Source: Acetobacter pomorum (GTDB taxonomy: Bacteria > Pseudomonadota > Alphaproteobacteria > Acetobacterales > Acetobacteraceae). From it: a DNA stretch of 64,000 nt. How positions within the stretch are numbered: position 1 is the stretch's first letter; the number at the start of each line of letters is the position of its first letter. Of the stretch, positions 27,872 to 36,808 are shown piece after piece. Both the position numbers and the translations under genes were made by a program. The stretch spans positions 1-64,000 of the forward strand of contig NZ_PEBQ01000003.1 of NCBI RefSeq assembly GCF_002738225.1, written 5' to 3'. The notes under the pieces are model-generated. The model saw only the letters and a program-made list of their open reading frames with translations. It was not told where the DNA came from and searched no databases.

Positions 27872-28789
27872 TCAGTTCTGTGGCGTGGGGATCTGGCCTT
27901 TTTCAGCCAGAAGATGGGCGCGGTATTCATCCAGAAAATGTTCAACTTCTGGCGCAGGCTTGGGGGTAACCTGATGAAGGTTTCTAAGCGCACGAATAAT
28001 GGTGCCGATCACCACAAGGCGCGCATACCATTTATGGTTGGAAGGCACGATAATCCACGGCGCATAGGGGCGTGCTGTTTCAGAGATGGCATCCTGATAG
28101 GCTGTGGCATATTCCTTCCAGAACTCACGCTCCCTTAAATCGGAAGGGGAGAATTTCCAACGTTTTTCCGGAATATCCAGCCGGGCCAGCAGGCGCTTGC
28201 GTTGTTCTTCGGGCGAGATATTCAGGAAAAACTTTAAAACCACAGTGCCTTGGCGGCTGAAGTAATGTTCCAGATGGCGGATATCACTAAACCGGCCTTG
28301 CCAGAACTCAGGCGTGTTGATCTCCCCGGTCAGATGGGCATTCTGGAGCAGTTCCGGGTGTACGCGTGTCACCAGCACATCTTCGTACTGGCTGCGGTTA
28401 AAAATAACAATGCGCCCGGCCTGGGGTGCTGCAGCATGGATACGCCATAAAAAACCATGCTGGAGATCTGTGGGGCCCGGTTGTTTGAAGGAGGTAACAG
28501 AAACCCCTTGTGGGTTTACGCCAGACATAACGTGCTTGATGGTGCCATCCTTGCCTGCGGCATCCATGCCTTGCAGAATGATCAGCAAGGAATGTGTTTG
28601 GTTGGCGTAAAGAAGTTCCTGCAATACTTGCAAAAGGCTTTTGACTTTGCGTAGCAGAAGTTTTCCATCTGCTTTTGTCAGGCCCAGATTGCCGTCATCA
28701 TTCGGATTATGTGCGCTGAGTTTGAACTTGCTGCCATCCGAAACATGATAGCTGTCTAGCGCTTCCAGAAAGCGCGAAAGAGTATTCAT
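27872..28789 (-). CDS. PPK2-family polyphosphate:nucleotide phosphotransferase
   Basis: 305 residues. Walker A: LQGMDAAGKDGTIKHVMSGV; Walker B region: RIVIFNRSQYEDVLVTRVHPELL; lid: SPEEQRKRLLARLDIPEKRWKFS. The NRSxYEDVLV form is typical of the TIGR03709 subgroup (class III), which can phosphorylate AMP and ADP from polyphosphate. Expected role is regenerating nucleotides from polyphosphate in the cytosol. It is divergent from yqgE with 113 bases between starts. Confidence 0.92.
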   Translation of the reverse strand: MNTLSRFLEALDSYHVSDGSKFKLSAHNPNDDGNLGLTKADGKLLLRKVKSLLQVLQELLYANQTHSLLIILQGMDAAGKDGTIKHVMSGVNPQGVSVTSFKQPGPTDLQHGFLWRIHAAAPQAGRIVIFNRSQYEDVLVTRVHPELLQNAHLTGEINTPEFWQGRFSDIRHLEHYFSRQGTVVLKFFLNISPEEQRKRLLARLDIPEKRWKFSPSDLREREFWKEYATAYQDAISETARPYAPWIIVPSNHKWYARLVVIGTIIRALRNLHQVTPKPAPEVEHFLDEYRAHLLAEKGQIPTPQN

Positions 28790-28902
28790 GCTATAATTGC
28801 CTTACAAAATATGCATCCTGCGCCGGTTGTGGCGGGATATATGTCAGTCATAAAGGCAGGTTCAATCTTGTCAAAAAAAGAGACGCTTCTCATATTCTTA
28901 AT

Positions 28903-29511
28903 ATGATATCTGTAAATTCTTCTATTTCTGCACAATCTGAGCTTACAGAGGCAAAATCTCTGGCTGGTATGTTGCTGGTGGCCTCTCCCATGTTGGCGCA
29001 AACCCCTTTTGCACAGAGCGTTATTTATATGTGCGCCCATACGCCAGATAGCGGCAGCATGGGGTTGGTGGTGAACAAGCGTTTGGCCGTTGCCAGTTTT
29101 GATGAATTGCTGGACCAGCTTGATATTCAGCCCATTCCACCGGTGCGCCGCATTGGTTTGTGTGCGGGTGGACCGGTAGATGCCGGGCGCGGGCTGGTGC
29201 TGCACTCTGCGGAATGGGAAGGTGAAAGCAGCCTGAATGTCAGCCCAAATATTGCCTTAACGGGAAGCGTGGATGTGCTGAAGGAGATTGCCGCAGGCAA
29301 AGGCCCGCAGGATGCCTTGTTGGCCATGGGCCATGCCAGTTGGACAGCCGGGCAGCTTGAAGAAGAAATTCTGCAACAGGATGCCTGGCTGGTTGCACCT
29401 GCCACGCGGGATATTGTTTTTGGGAATGATCATGCAGCCAAGTGGCGGCGTGCTCTGGCGTCCATCAATATTGATCCGCTACGCCTGAGCGGACAGATCG
29501 GTCATGCCTGA
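28903..29511 (+). CDS. YqgE/AlgH family protein
   Basis: 202 residues. Family signatures: SLAGMLLVASPMLAQTPFAQSVIYMCAH, GSMGLVVNKRL, LCAGGPVDAGRGLVLHS, ALLAMGHASWTAGQLEEEI. The fold is known but the biochemical function of the family is not; AlgH was linked to alginate regulation in Pseudomonas. Cytosolic, no signal peptide. It converges with rapZ over 26 bases. Confidence 0.92.
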   Translation: MISVNSSISAQSELTEAKSLAGMLLVASPMLAQTPFAQSVIYMCAHTPDSGSMGLVVNKRLAVASFDELLDQLDIQPIPPVRRIGLCAGGPVDAGRGLVLHSAEWEGESSLNVSPNIALTGSVDVLKEIAAGKGPQDALLAMGHASWTAGQLEEEILQQDAWLVAPATRDIVFGNDHAAKWRRALASINIDPLRLSGQIGHA

Positions 29512-29537
29512 TGGGGCGTAGCGCCGTGGAGCCAGTT

Positions 29538-30512
29538 TTAGCGTAACGGGTCAGACAAAGCTGATTCAACAGGCTTTCTGGCCCAGCGCCACGATGTAAT
29601 ACCTTGGCGCGCCAGTTCACGATGCATGACCATAATGGGCCATTGGCCTGCCCCTTCATGGTTGCCCATGCCATCGGGGGCGGAAAGCCTTTTGGCCAAG
29701 GCTTCTACAACAGTAACAGACCGATGCCGGCCCCCAGAACAGCCAATGGCAATGGTGGCGTATTTTTTACCCTCTTGCACAAAGCGCGGAAGCACCAGCT
29801 GCAACATGGTGTGAATTTGGTTGAGGAAAGGGGGGTAATCTCTATCTTCAGCCACGTATTCTGCCACATCGGCATCCAGCCCGGTTTTGGGGGCAAGTTC
29901 GGGCACATAATGCGGGTTGCGCAAAAAACGTGCATCAAAAACAATATCAGCTTCTCGGGGCAGTCCTGCCGGATAGGCGAAGGACATGAGTGCCACGGTT
30001 AAGCCTTCCTGCGCGCCGCTGGTCCACGGGCTAAAGCGGCTTTCTACAAACTGGCGCAATTCTGGCGGCGGCATGTCTGTTGTATCAATAACCAGATCGG
30101 CCGCGGCCCGCAGGGGGGCGGTAAGCGCTATTTCTGCTTCAATACCTTCCTTAATACTCCCACGTGGTGCCAGCGGATGGCGGCGGCGTGTGGCCGTATA
30201 ACGGCGCAGCAGCACGCTTTCATCCGCGGTGGCGTAAATCAGTTCAACCCGCAGATGTGGGTTCATGCGCAGGCGGGCCACGGCTTCCAGCACGGCAGAG
30301 GCATCAAACCCACGGGTGCGGGAATCTACACCAATGGCAACAGAGCGTTCGGCCCGGGCCACAATGTCATCCAGCATCCCCAGTGGCGGGTTATCAATAA
30401 CTTCGTGTTCCAGATCTTCCAGAATCCGCAAAATGGAGGATTTGCCCGCCCCAGATAGGCCGGACACCAGCAAAATGCGGCGTGGTGCGGGCGTATCATC
30501 TGCCGTAATCAT
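29538..30512 (-). CDS. rapZ: RNase adapter protein RapZ (nucleotide-binding)
   Basis: 324 residues. Walker A: LVSGLSGAGKSSILRILEDL (residues 15-34); Walker-B-like VIDTTDMPP; the C-terminal domain has AIGCSGGRHRSVTVVEAL near residue 258 and ends in HREL. In E. coli RapZ controls GlmS synthesis through the GlmZ/GlmY RNAs; in alphaproteobacteria it usually clusters with hprK and PTS genes, which are not found beside it here. Confidence 0.93.
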   Translation of the reverse strand: MITADDTPAPRRILLVSGLSGAGKSSILRILEDLEHEVIDNPPLGMLDDIVARAERSVAIGVDSRTRGFDASAVLEAVARLRMNPHLRVELIYATADESVLLRRYTATRRRHPLAPRGSIKEGIEAEIALTAPLRAAADLVIDTTDMPPPELRQFVESRFSPWTSGAQEGLTVALMSFAYPAGLPREADIVFDARFLRNPHYVPELAPKTGLDADVAEYVAEDRDYPPFLNQIHTMLQLVLPRFVQEGKKYATIAIGCSGGRHRSVTVVEALAKRLSAPDGMGNHEGAGQWPIMVMHRELARQGITSWRWARKPVESALSDPLR

Positions 30513-30805
30513 AAACGGCTTTTCCTCTCCATCTTGAGGCCGGCAGGTTGTGGGAGATGATGCAAAAAATGCCCAGAACCCAGAATCAGCCAGTAAGTTT
30601 GTTGAGCGCTTCCTGCCCTACTTTAATGCAGTTTGGACAATTGTGAGAAGGTATTATCCTCAAGGCAGGCATCACTTCGTAACACATCGTTGCGTTTTGT
30701 GACGTGCAATAGGGGGTTTGTTACAAAAGAGAAAATTGCGGTTCCGGCGCTCTTGCCTTACGTCCTGATATTGTGATGAAGCAGAAACAATAGGCAGATC
30801 GGGTT
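30513..30805. other. Intergenic region upstream of rapZ
   Basis: 293 bases between rapZ and the Rid-like ORF on the opposite strand. I examined it for remnants of an HPr kinase gene and saw no Walker motif or recognisable coding pattern. Promoters for both directions may lie here; nothing specific was identified. Confidence 0.35.
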
Positions 30806-31174
30806 TTGGAGCAAAAGCGTACACCACATCTCAAACACATAACGGGTGGATTTGTTCTTTCAGATATAACGGCTCCGCATATCAAGGGGCTTGATATGGC
30901 CGAGCAGTGCCGCGCAGCATTGGAACGTGGTGCGCAGCTTCTGGCAGAACAGGGGCATGCCCTGCATGATGTTACCCATATTTTTTGCACCGTGGCGGAT
31001 GCTGAAAATTTTCCATCCTGTTTTTCCGTTTTTCGGCAATTTTTTCCTTCTGTTTCGCCTATCATGACCCTCATGTGGCTGAAGGATGCGCCGTCAACAC
31101 AGCCCAAAATTGTTTTTGAGCTGGCCGTGCAGCAGGAAGAAGATATAGCGCAAGAAGAAGATTACGCGTTCTGA
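30806..31174 (+). CDS. Rid (YjgF/YER057c/UK114)-like protein
   Basis: 122 residues from TTG at 30806; a later ATG at 30896 would lose the first strand. The pattern ITGGFVLSDITAPHIKG, ...QCRAALERGAQLLAEQGHALHDVTHIFCTVADAENF and ending KIVFELAVQQ fits the Rid fold. The arginine that binds the carboxylate of imine substrates (normally P-x-R-x-T) is replaced by SPIMTLMW, so a typical 2-iminobutanoate deaminase activity is unlikely. It sits between rapZ and chvG on the opposite strand. Role unknown. Confidence 0.65.
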   Translation: MEQKRTPHLKHITGGFVLSDITAPHIKGLDMAEQCRAALERGAQLLAEQGHALHDVTHIFCTVADAENFPSCFSVFRQFFPSVSPIMTLMWLKDAPSTQPKIVFELAVQQEEDIAQEEDYAF

Positions 31175-31217
31175 ACGTTTTGTTTCTGGCAGATATTAGG
31201 CAAAGGCGTGTGCTGGC

Positions 31218-33026
31218 TTAACGGGTGACAACCACCCGTGGCAGCTGAATGGTAAAGCAGGCGCCGATAACCTGCCCGTTTTGGTTATGCAGGTTATCAA
31301 CCGAAATGGTGCCATGCAGAGCCTCTATAATCTGGCGGCTGATGGAAAGCCCCAAACCTGAATGCTGGCCGAAGTTCTCATTTTTAGGGCGTTCTGAATA
31401 AAACCGGTCAAAAATGGAATCCAGCTTGGCCTGTGGAATCCCCGGTCCTTCATCCGCTACAGAAATGGTCACCATCTTGCCTGCTGGCATGGCAGAAAGC
31501 GTGATATGGCCATTGGGCGGAGAAAAGGAAATGGCGTTGCCAATCAGGTTACGCAAAACCTGCACCAGCCTGTCTTCTACAGCCAAAACTTCTAGTGGGT
31601 TTTCCGGGGTGTCACCCTGCACATTTGTTTGCACAATGGGTTGGCCATCCTGACGCGTGGCCTGTTGAATTTCCGCCAAAACAGAAAGCAGCGGCGCAAT
31701 GGCAACAGGTTCGGCCTTTGCGCGAGACATTTCGGCATCCAGGCGGCTGGCGTCTGAAATATCTGTAATCATCCGGTCCAGCCTGCGCACATCATCATTG
31801 ATAATGGTCAGCAGGCGGCGCTGCTGGTTCAGGTCTTCAATACGTAACAGCGTTTCAATGGCCGAACGGATGGAAGACAGCGGATTTTTAATTTCGTGGC
31901 TGACATCGGCGGCAAAGCGCTCAATGGCGTCCATACGCTTCCACAGTGCTTGTGCGCTGGCCTGCAGGGCACGGGCAACATCACCAATTTCATCACGTCG
32001 GGCCAGAAGGCGGGCTGGCACGGTGCCTGTGCGCCCAGTTGCATCGCGCATGACTTGTGCAGAAGCCGCCAGCCGCAGCAAAGGCCGTGCAATGGTAAGA
32101 GAGAGATACCATGAGAGCAGCACTGTCAGCACAAGTGCCATCAGAAAAACGGATAGAATGGAAGATCGGATGGCAAAAAGGGAGCGATCAACCTGCGAGG
32201 CCACGCGTGTAAGCTGAATAATGCCTATGGTGCTGCCATCATGCATAACAGGTTCGGCCACCGTAATAATCAGTCGGCCCCGTGCAGTGCGGCGGATATA
32301 GGGTGGGGCTTCCTGCGCAGGCAGGGGTGTTCCTTTTAGCGCGGTAGCGGAGTCAGCTGGTCCAGATGGGCGGGCAGGAATATCCTCCTCATCCGTGTTG
32401 AGTGTGACAATGCCAGAATTGTGGCTGCCCCAGAGCCATGTCAGAAACCGCTCATAAATGCCGGGCTGTGTGGCTGGCGGAAAAGGAATGGTTTTTACCC
32501 GCTGTGCATTGCGCGGCATTGCGGGCACAGGTTCTGCTGTTTCGGGCCAGTCTGCCAGATTATCGGCCACAAGGCGGCCATCTGGGCCAAACAGGCGCGC
32601 ATGGGCATTGGGGCTGGGTTCTGTCAGCCGCAAGAGCAGGGGGCGAGCCAGAGATTCTTCCAACACATAGCCCCGGTCCTGCGGATTTGTAGCGTGAGGA
32701 TGTGTTGCACGTACAGCACTTTGCCCCAATGCGCCGGCATAAATCCGGGCCTGTTCACGCAAGGCCGTCACTTCTGTAGCCAGCAAACCGTTCCGAAACT
32801 GGTTAAGAAACAGGATGGTGACGCCCAGAAGGGCAATAGGCAGAATGTTAACCAGCAGCACCCGCCGCATCAGCGGAGAAATCAGCCGTGTGCGGGAGGC
32901 CTGATAGGCTGCTGTGGCTTCTATACTGCCTTTGCGGGGCTTATGGCCCGGCATGGACAGATAATGCAGGCCACCAAGGCGGCCTGCCAGCGCCTTGAAG
33001 AAAGAAGGGGCGGGCGGGCTGGTCAT
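31218..33026 (-). CDS. chvG: Sensor histidine kinase ChvG-type
   Basis: 602 residues. N-terminal membrane helix (VLLVNILPIALLGVTILFL, about 56-75), a periplasmic sensing domain to about 285, a second membrane helix (SVFLMALVLTVLLSWYLSLTIA), HAMP, then phosphoacceptor His in AADVSHEIKNPLSSIRS (about residue 377), and the ATPase boxes NLIGNAISFS, VADEGPGIPQAKLDSIFDRFY and GLGLSISRQI. It lies 9 bases after chvI. ChvG/ExoS senses acidity and envelope stress in alphaproteobacteria; here the ligand is unknown. Confidence 0.92.
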   Translation of the reverse strand: MTSPPAPSFFKALAGRLGGLHYLSMPGHKPRKGSIEATAAYQASRTRLISPLMRRVLLVNILPIALLGVTILFLNQFRNGLLATEVTALREQARIYAGALGQSAVRATHPHATNPQDRGYVLEESLARPLLLRLTEPSPNAHARLFGPDGRLVADNLADWPETAEPVPAMPRNAQRVKTIPFPPATQPGIYERFLTWLWGSHNSGIVTLNTDEEDIPARPSGPADSATALKGTPLPAQEAPPYIRRTARGRLIITVAEPVMHDGSTIGIIQLTRVASQVDRSLFAIRSSILSVFLMALVLTVLLSWYLSLTIARPLLRLAASAQVMRDATGRTGTVPARLLARRDEIGDVARALQASAQALWKRMDAIERFAADVSHEIKNPLSSIRSAIETLLRIEDLNQQRRLLTIINDDVRRLDRMITDISDASRLDAEMSRAKAEPVAIAPLLSVLAEIQQATRQDGQPIVQTNVQGDTPENPLEVLAVEDRLVQVLRNLIGNAISFSPPNGHITLSAMPAGKMVTISVADEGPGIPQAKLDSIFDRFYSERPKNENFGQHSGLGLSISRQIIEALHGTISVDNLHNQNGQVIGACFTIQLPRVVVTR

Positions 33027-33035
33027 AACCCGTAA

Positions 33036-33749
33036 TCAGTCTTCCCGATATCGGTAGCCGATACCGTACAGGGTTTCGATCTGGTTGAATTCGTCATCCA
33101 CTTGGCGGAATTTTTTGCGCACACGTTTGATGTGGCTGTCTATGGTGCGGTCATCCACATACACGGTGTCTCCATACGCAGCATCAATCAGCTGATCGCG
33201 CGATTTTACCAGTCCGGGCCGCTGGGCCAGTGTTTTTACCAGCAGAAACTCCGTTACGGTCAGGGGCACATCTTCCCCTTTCCATGTGCATTTGTGGCGC
33301 AGTTCATCCAGGGAAAGGTTGCCGCGCACCAGTGCGCCACCCGTAGGTTCGCCATTGGCTTCTGCGCGGCTAACTTCATTGCGGCGCAGCAGTGCGCGAA
33401 TGCGCTCTAGCAACAGGCGCTGGGAGAATGGCTTGGTGATGTAATCATCCGCACCAAGGCGCAGGCCCATAAGCTGGTCAACCTCCTCATTCTTGGAGGA
33501 CAGGAAAATGACAGGCAAGTTGGAGCGGGTGCGCAGGCGTTGCAGAAGTTCCATACCATCCATGCGGGGCATCTTGATATCCAGAACAGCCAGATCAACC
33601 GGGTAGGCGGTTAATCCCTGTAATGCCGATTCGCCGTCTGTATATGTGCGAACATTGAAGCCTTCTGCCTCCAGTGTCATCTGCACCGATGTCAGGATAT
33701 TGCGGTCATCATCCACCAGCGCAATTGTCTGCTTGGTGCGCTCTGTCAT
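33036..33749 (-). CDS. chvI: Response regulator ChvI-type (OmpR family)
   Basis: 237 residues from [11 protein letters not shown] (an earlier in-frame start is at 33785). Receiver domain with Asp13/Asp14 and phosphoacceptor Asp57 ([13 protein letters not shown]), Lys in [10 protein letters not shown], and a C-terminal winged helix ([32 protein letters not shown], then [14 protein letters not shown]). The product would regulate envelope and acid-stress genes together with ChvG. Divergent from grpE with 193 bases between. Confidence 0.93.
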   Translation of the reverse strand: MTERTKQTIALVDDDRNILTSVQMTLEAEGFNVRTYTDGESALQGLTAYPVDLAVLDIKMPRMDGMELLQRLRTRSNLPVIFLSSKNEEVDQLMGLRLGADDYITKPFSQRLLLERIRALLRRNEVSRAEANGEPTGGALVRGNLSLDELRHKCTWKGEDVPLTVTEFLLVKTLAQRPGLVKSRDQLIDAAYGDTVYVDDRTIDSHIKRVRKKFRQVDDEFNQIETLYGIGYRYRED

Positions 33750-33942
33750 TGTCTGCGTTGTCCTTCCCTGCTGCCATGCGAGCAAGCCTTATAGACTAGG
33801 CCCTGCCATCCTATCCTGCCAAGGGCCCCTGTCCAGAATCGGCCAGCTTTTTTCAGCATTGTGTAAAGCAGGCATAAAATCATGCACATGGCAGGGGTGG
33901 CAGGTCTTGTCGGCGGCGGTTGTGTTGCTTACTTCAAAAGGC

Positions 33943-34539
33943 ATGACCCACGATACAGATCCCACACAGGTCGAAACGCCGGCAGCACAGCCGGCTCCGG
34001 CCGAGCAGACGGCTCCGGAACACGAAGCCACTGCTGAAGCTGCGCAGAACGGTCAGCCAAGCGGCCCGGAAGCGCGTATTCAGGAACTTGAGCAGGCCGC
34101 AGCCGAATTTAAGGAAAAATGGCTGCGTGCAGAGGCAGAAAACCAGAACCTGCGCGCCCGCGCCAAGCGTGATCTGGATGATGCCCGCCAGTACGCCGTG
34201 CAGAAATTTGCGCGTGACGTTGTGGAGGCCGCAGAAAACCTGCGCCGCGCTCTGGCCAGCCTGCCGCCCGCGCAGGAAGGTGAAGATTCTGTGCTGACCA
34301 AAATGCGTGAAGGCATTGAAAGCACCGAACGCTCCTTCATTTCCATTCTGGAACGCCACGGCATCAAGTGTGATGACCCAGCAGGCAAGCCATTTGATGC
34401 CAACCTGCATCAGGCCATGGCAGAGCAGCCTAGTGCTGAGCACGAACCCGGTACGGTCATGCAGGCCTGGACGCCAACATGGACGCTGCACGGGCGCCTG
34501 CTTAAGCCAGCCATGGTGGTGGTTGCCAAGGCTTCCTGA
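33943..34539 (+). CDS. grpE: Nucleotide exchange factor GrpE
   Basis: 198 residues from ATG 33943 (an upstream open part from 33646 is not coding). N-terminal Pro/Ala/Glu-rich tail, the long coiled coil (ARIQELEQAAAEFKEKWLRAEAENQNLR), and the beta domain with FDANLHQAMAEQPSAEHEPGTV and GRLLKPAMVVVAK. It releases ADP from DnaK. It precedes dnaK by 209 bases. No CIRCE element was seen. Confidence 0.95.
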   Translation: MTHDTDPTQVETPAAQPAPAEQTAPEHEATAEAAQNGQPSGPEARIQELEQAAAEFKEKWLRAEAENQNLRARAKRDLDDARQYAVQKFARDVVEAAENLRRALASLPPAQEGEDSVLTKMREGIESTERSFISILERHGIKCDDPAGKPFDANLHQAMAEQPSAEHEPGTVMQAWTPTWTLHGRLLKPAMVVVAKAS

Positions 34540-34599
34540 TCAGGAGGTTACGGTGTGGCGGCAGGTTAAAAAATCCTGTCCGCCAAGGCGTTTTCCCTT

Positions 34600-34626
34600 C
34601 TTGAAAAAGAGAAAACGCCACCATAC
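34600..34626 (+). promoter_or_regulatory. Possible heat-shock (RpoH) promoter upstream of dnaK
   Basis: CTTG at 34600-34603 followed by 17 bases and ccatac at 34621 fits the alphaproteobacterial sigma32 layout (CTTG, 17-18, CYTAT-T), about 120 bases before the dnaK start. It overlaps an inverted repeat ggcgttttc/gaaaacgcc (34587-34595 with 34611-34619), which could end the grpE transcript. Both readings are inference. Confidence 0.4.
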
Positions 34627-34748
34627 ATCAGGTTTATCATTCAGGCCTGCTTCCATAACCCGATACGGGGCGAAGCAGGCGGATAAATGAAAGCAAGGGC
34701 CTTTTCTGGTGCTTCGGGCCAGATGGGGTCGCTGAAAGGGAATATATA

Positions 34749-36653
34749 ATGAGTAAAGTTATTGGTATTGACCTTGGTACGACCAACTCCTGCGTGGCAG
34801 TACGTGAAGGTAATGAAACAAAGGTTATCGAAAACAGCGAAGGTGCACGCACCACCCCGTCTATGGTGGCTTTCACCGAAAGCGGTGAAATGCTGGTGGG
34901 GCAGGCTGCAAAGCGTCAGGCTGTTACCAATCCGGCTAACACTTTCTACGCTGTAAAGCGTCTGATCGGGCGTCGTTATGATGATCCGACTGTCCAGAAA
35001 GACAAGGAAATGGTGCCCTACGCCATCGTCAAGGGCGATAATGGCGATGCATGGGTTGAGGCGCGCGGCAAGAAGTATGCCCCCTCACAGATTTCCGCCT
35101 TCGTTTTGGGCAAGATGAAGGAAACGGCTGAATCCTATCTGGGTGAAAAAGTTTCTCAGGCTGTTATTACCGTTCCGGCTTACTTTAACGATGCCCAGCG
35201 TCAGGCTACCAAGGATGCAGGTAAGATTGCCGGCCTTGAAGTGCTGCGTATTATCAACGAACCCACAGCAGCTGCTCTGGCTTACGGGCTGGAAAAGAAA
35301 AGCGGCGGCACCGTGGCTGTGTATGACCTTGGTGGTGGCACGTTTGACGTTTCCGTTCTGGAAATTTCCGATGGCGTGATCGAAGTGAAATCCACCAACG
35401 GTGACACGTTCCTGGGTGGTGAAGACTTTGATAACCGCATCATCGGCTATCTGGCAGACGAGTTCAAACGCGAACAGGGTATTGATCTGCGGTCTGACAA
35501 GCTGGCTCTGCAGCGTCTGAAAGAAGCCGCGGAAAAAGCCAAGATCGAACTGTCTTCCTCCAAGGAAACAGAAATCAACCTGCCATTCATCACGGCTGAT
35601 GCCTCTGGTCCGAAACACCTTGTTCTGAAGCTGACCCGCGCAAAGCTGGAAAGCCTTGTGGACGATCTGGTGCAGCGTACGCTGGAACCCTGTAAGGCAG
35701 CGCTGAAGGATGCTGGCCTGTCAGCTTCTCAGATTGACGAAGTCATTCTGGTTGGCGGCATGACCCGTATGCCTAAGGTTATTGAAACGGTTAAAGGCTT
35801 CTTTGGTAAAGACCCTGCCCGTAACGTGAACCCCGATGAAGTTGTGGCCATTGGTGCTGCTATTCAGGGTGCCGTTCTGAAGGGTGATGTTAAAGACGTT
35901 CTGCTGCTGGACGTAACCCCGCTTTCTCTGGGTATTGAAACACTGGGTGGTGTGTTCACCCGTCTGATCGACCGCAACACAACCATTCCGACCAAAAAGA
36001 GCCAGGTGTTCTCCACGGCGGAAGATAACCAGAGCGCTGTGACCATTAAGGTCTATCAGGGCGAGCGTGAAATGGCAGCTGATAACAAGCTGCTGGGTAA
36101 CTTCGACCTGACGGGTATTCCCGCTGCACCGCGTGGTGTGCCGCAGATTGAAGTGACCTTCGATATCGATGCCAACGGCATTGTGTCCGTGTCTGCCAAG
36201 GATAAGGCAACCGGTAAGGAACAGCAGATCAAGATCCAGGCTTCTGGTGGTCTGTCTGAAAACGATATCGACAAGATGGTGAAGGACGCTGAAGCTAACG
36301 CTGAAGCTGACAAAGCTAAGCGTGAGCAGGTAGAACTGCGCAACAACGCCGAAGCTCTGGTGCATCAGACTGAAAAGTCTCTGAGCGAAGCGGGTGACAA
36401 GGTTCCGGCTGCTGAAAAGAGCGAAGCTGAAAGCGCCATTGCTGCTGTTAAGGCTGCCATGGAAGGCACAGATGCCGAAGCTCTGAAAAGCGCAACCGAA
36501 CGCCTGACACAGGCAGCCATGAAGGTGGGTGAAGCCGCTTACAAAGCTGGTCAGGCTGGTGAAGCTGCTCCGGAAGCAGAAGCTGCAAAGCCGGACGAAA
36601 AAGAAATCGTTGACGCTGACTTTGAAGACGTGAACGACAGCAAGAAGTCCTGA
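34749..36653 (+). CDS. dnaK: Chaperone DnaK (Hsp70)
   Basis: 634 residues, typical length. ATPase domain signatures [30 protein letters not shown] and [13 protein letters not shown]; substrate-binding domain beginning at [16 protein letters not shown]; helical lid and acidic tail ending in [14 protein letters not shown] ribosome site (aaaggga) lies ten bases before the ATG. It is followed by dnaJ after a 155-base gap holding a strong hairpin. Confidence 0.98.
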   Translation: MSKVIGIDLGTTNSCVAVREGNETKVIENSEGARTTPSMVAFTESGEMLVGQAAKRQAVTNPANTFYAVKRLIGRRYDDPTVQKDKEMVPYAIVKGDNGDAWVEARGKKYAPSQISAFVLGKMKETAESYLGEKVSQAVITVPAYFNDAQRQATKDAGKIAGLEVLRIINEPTAAALAYGLEKKSGGTVAVYDLGGGTFDVSVLEISDGVIEVKSTNGDTFLGGEDFDNRIIGYLADEFKREQGIDLRSDKLALQRLKEAAEKAKIELSSSKETEINLPFITADASGPKHLVLKLTRAKLESLVDDLVQRTLEPCKAALKDAGLSASQIDEVILVGGMTRMPKVIETVKGFFGKDPARNVNPDEVVAIGAAIQGAVLKGDVKDVLLLDVTPLSLGIETLGGVFTRLIDRNTTIPTKKSQVFSTAEDNQSAVTIKVYQGEREMAADNKLLGNFDLTGIPAAPRGVPQIEVTFDIDANGIVSVSAKDKATGKEQQIKIQASGGLSENDIDKMVKDAEANAEADKAKREQVELRNNAEALVHQTEKSLSEAGDKVPAAEKSEAESAIAAVKAAMEGTDAEALKSATERLTQAAMKVGEAAYKAGQAGEAAPEAEAAKPDEKEIVDADFEDVNDSKKS

Positions 36654-36668
36654 TCGGACGCTATGCAC

Positions 36669-36702
36669 AAGGGTGACTATGTGACAAACATAGTCACCCT
36701 TT
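36669..36702 (+). terminator. Hairpin between dnaK and dnaJ
   Basis: A perfect 14-bp stem (36669-36682 with 36688-36701/2, loop gacaa) starts 15 bases after the dnaK stop and is followed by a short T-rich stretch. It probably reduces read-through so that DnaK is made in excess over DnaJ. Confidence 0.75.
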
Positions 36703-36808
36703 ACTTTATCTTTGGCGTCCGCGCTTCATTGTAAGGCGGGCGCTTTTTGTTGTTTCGGACAAACGCTGTGCTCATGCTCTAGAGGCAGCCCCCGACAAGA
36801 GGACTTCC

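Noticed and set aside
30513..30805. Possible hprK remnant upstream of rapZ
   Set aside because: No Walker A, no HPr-kinase signature and no long frame on the relevant strand.
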